In this document: positions 12,316 to 13,420 of the stretch, one piece after another
Position numbering within the stretch: position 1 is the first letter of the stretch
How the letters are laid out: each line of letters begins with the position of its first letter
Source of the DNA: Ruminococcus sp. CAG:563
GTDB taxonomy: Bacteria; Bacillota; Clostridia; Oscillospirales; Acutalibacteraceae
Length of the DNA: 13,420 nucleotides
Assembly (NCBI GenBank): GCA_000434915.1
Contig: FR882075.1
Span: forward strand, 74,559-87,978
Reading direction: 5' to 3'
Translations under genes and position numbers: made by a program
Notes under the pieces: model-generated
What the model was told of the DNA's origin: nothing
Database searches by the model: none
Seen by the model: the letters and a program-made list of their open reading frames with translations, nothing else

Positions 12316-13098
12316 ATGGCAATACTTGAAGTTAAAGATTTAACTAAAAATTTCGGCTCAACCGAGGTACTCAAGGGTATTTCCTTTGAGCTTCAGGAGG
12401 GCAAGGTGCTCTCCGTTATCGGCTCTTCCGGAAGCGGCAAAACTACGCTTCTTCGCTGTATCAACGGACTTGAAACGGCAACCTCCGGCAAGATAACGGT
12501 CAACGATCAGGTCGTTTTTGACAGTGCTATAACCGACAAGAAGGAAATTAAGGCTCTCGAAAAGAACAAGCAGAATATCGGTCTCGTTTTCCAGCAGTTC
12601 AACCTCTTTCCGCAGTACACGGCTCTCGGAAACGTTACGCTTGCAATGAAGCTTGCGGCAAAACGACGTCCCGATTACAAGCAAAAGAAAAAGGAATTGC
12701 TTGAAGAAATAGACAAAACAGCGAAATATTTCCTCGGAAAAGTCGGACTTTCCGATAAGCTGGATTCTTATCCCTGCCAGCTCTCGGGCGGACAGCAGCA
12801 GCGAGTTTCAATCGCCCGTGCGCTTGCGATGAATCCGAAGATTCTCTTCTTTGACGAGCCTACTTCGGCTCTTGACCCGGAGCTTACAGGCGAGATCCTT
12901 AAAACAATCCGTCAGCTTGCCGAGGATAAGATGACAATGGTTATTGTTACCCATGAGATGAACTTTGCCAAAGATGTTTCGGACGAGGTCATCTTCATGG
13001 ACAACGGCGTTATCGCCGAGATGGGCACACCCGAGGAGGTTCTCGTCAATCCTAAAAACGAGAGAACAAAAGCTTTCCTTAACACATATAAGAAATAA
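12316..13098 (+). CDS. Amino acid ABC transporter ATP-binding protein (GlnQ/HisP type)
   Basis: Cytosolic ATPase subunit, 260 residues, about 15-20 longer than GlnQ. Walker A is GSSGSGKTT (36-44), the Q-loop VFQQFNLFP (91-99), signature LSGGQQQR (156-163), Walker B ILFFDEPTSALD (176-187) with Glu181, and the switch His213 in VTHEM. The extra length comes from a lysine-rich insertion around 113-138 (KLAAKRRPDYKQKKKELLEE) between Q-loop and signature and a slightly expanded 68-84 region. All catalytic residues are present. AAGGAGG overlaps the permease stop; the gap is 15 bases. It completes the three-gene importer. Confidence 0.96.
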   Translation: MAILEVKDLTKNFGSTEVLKGISFELQEGKVLSVIGSSGSGKTTLLRCINGLETATSGKITVNDQVVFDSAITDKKEIKALEKNKQNIGLVFQQFNLFPQYTALGNVTLAMKLAAKRRPDYKQKKKELLEEIDKTAKYFLGKVGLSDKLDSYPCQLSGGQQQRVSIARALAMNPKILFFDEPTSALDPELTGEILKTIRQLAEDKMTMVIVTHEMNFAKDVSDEVIFMDNGVIAEMGTPEEVLVNPKNERTKAFLNTYKK

Positions 13099-13102
13099 AT
13101 TC

Positions 13103-13147
13103 AGGAGGTGTCGCCTTTAGATTTTGTGTCCGAATGCAACATCTCCT
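13103..13147 (+). promoter_or_regulatory. Long-loop hairpin after the ATPase gene that hides an SD-like sequence
   Basis: AGGAGGTGT (13103-13111) can pair with ACATCTCCT (13139-13147), 9 bp with one G-T, across 27 bases; TTGCTCTTTT follows. It could be a weak terminator for the importer operon, or chance. The AGGAGG within it does not precede a plausible gene start. Confidence 0.35.
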
Positions 13148-13171
13148 TGCTCTTTTGAAAGGATAAATATC

Positions 13172-13420
13172 ATGAAAAAAACCGCAAAAATTCTTATCAG
13201 TGCCATTCTTTGTCTCGCTGTTGTATTTTGCTCACTGATGCCTGCCTTTGCGTCCGAGCCTAAAACTGCGTTTATCGTTGTCAGCGGAATGAACACTTTT
13301 CCTCTATACAAGGACAACGAAAAGGTGTTCCCGACATCGACCAAAACAATCCTAAAGCTTGCTTCAAAAATTGTTCTTCCCCTTGTCGAATTCTTCAAGG
13401 ACGGCGATTACGATAAGCTT
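13172..13420 (+). CDS. Exported protein, N-terminal part, unknown function
   Basis: The frame is open from the ATG at 13172 to the window end (83 residues), so the gene is cut off. GAAAGGA lies about 8 bases upstream. The first 27 residues are a signal peptide: MKKTAK, a hydrophobic core (ILISAILCLAVVF), and a likely cleavage after MPAFA, before SEPK. There is no lipobox at that site. The mature part starts KTAFIVVSGMNTFPLY, and the 'FIVVSGMN' strand-turn resembles the beginning of an alpha/beta-hydrolase (lipase/esterase) fold, but no catalytic residue is inside the window, so this is only a guess. It is 73 bases after the importer ATPase gene, with a possible weak terminator between. Confidence 0.7.
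   Translation, partial: MKKTAKILISAILCLAVVFCSLMPAFASEPKTAFIVVSGMNTFPLYKDNEKVFPTSTKTILKLASKIVLPLVEFFKDGDYDKL

Noticed and set aside
1..13420. CRISPR arrays, insertion sequences, tRNA or rRNA genes, phage or attachment sites
   Set aside because: No spaced direct repeats, transposase motifs, cloverleaf-like sequences or rRNA stretches were seen on reading either strand.

Overview
The window looks like a chromosomal segment from a low-to-mid GC Bacillota, most likely a gut Clostridia member of the Oscillospiraceae/Ruminococcaceae type. The signs are strong AGGAGG ribosome sites, GTG and TTG starts beside ATG, an L27 with a Prp-cleaved N-terminal extension next to its prp protease gene, an S12 with the Firmicutes-type insertion, and a clostridial-style ThyA/DHFR pair. 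This placement is inferred from gene content, not from a search.

Layout. Positions 1-195 hold the C-terminal end of a YkuE/YaeI-like metallophosphoesterase. Positions 233-2268 (+) hold thyA, folA and a cytosolic CE4-type deacetylase, tightly packed and closed by a hairpin terminator that converges on the tuf terminator. Positions 2363-6872 (-) are the streptomycin operon rpsL-rpsG-fusA-tuf with its own promoter, a 180-bp rpsL-rpsG spacer, and a probable extra promoter before tuf. Positions 7191-7820 (-) are a stand-alone XRE regulator with a four-helix membrane domain. Positions 7949-8864 (-) are rplU-prp-rpmA behind a structured leader that fits the L21 leader. A divergent promoter region (8961-9039) then fires rightward into a HAD phosphatase gene overlapped by a gene for a membrane-tailed protein with a HEPN-like R-x4-H motif, followed by a small two-helix membrane protein gene. 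Positions 10737-13098 (+) are a complete polar amino acid ABC importer (lipoprotein, permease, ATPase). The window ends inside a gene for an exported protein of unknown function.

How the genes work together. ThyA makes dTMP and dihydrofolate, and DHFR regenerates tetrahydrofolate, so the pair is a functional unit. The str operon supplies two small-subunit proteins and two elongation factors. Prp matures the L27 encoded just downstream of it. The importer components form one transporter, with an intercistronic hairpin after the binding-protein gene that may favour excess binding protein.

Most of the window is ordinary core-genome content; I do not see a clearly new multi-gene system. The least explained items are the HEPN-like tail-anchored protein coupled to the HAD phosphatase, the binding protein that appears to lack the usual carboxylate-binding arginine, the long rpsL-rpsG spacer, and the hairpins at 3640-3664, 11585-11612 and 13103-13147.
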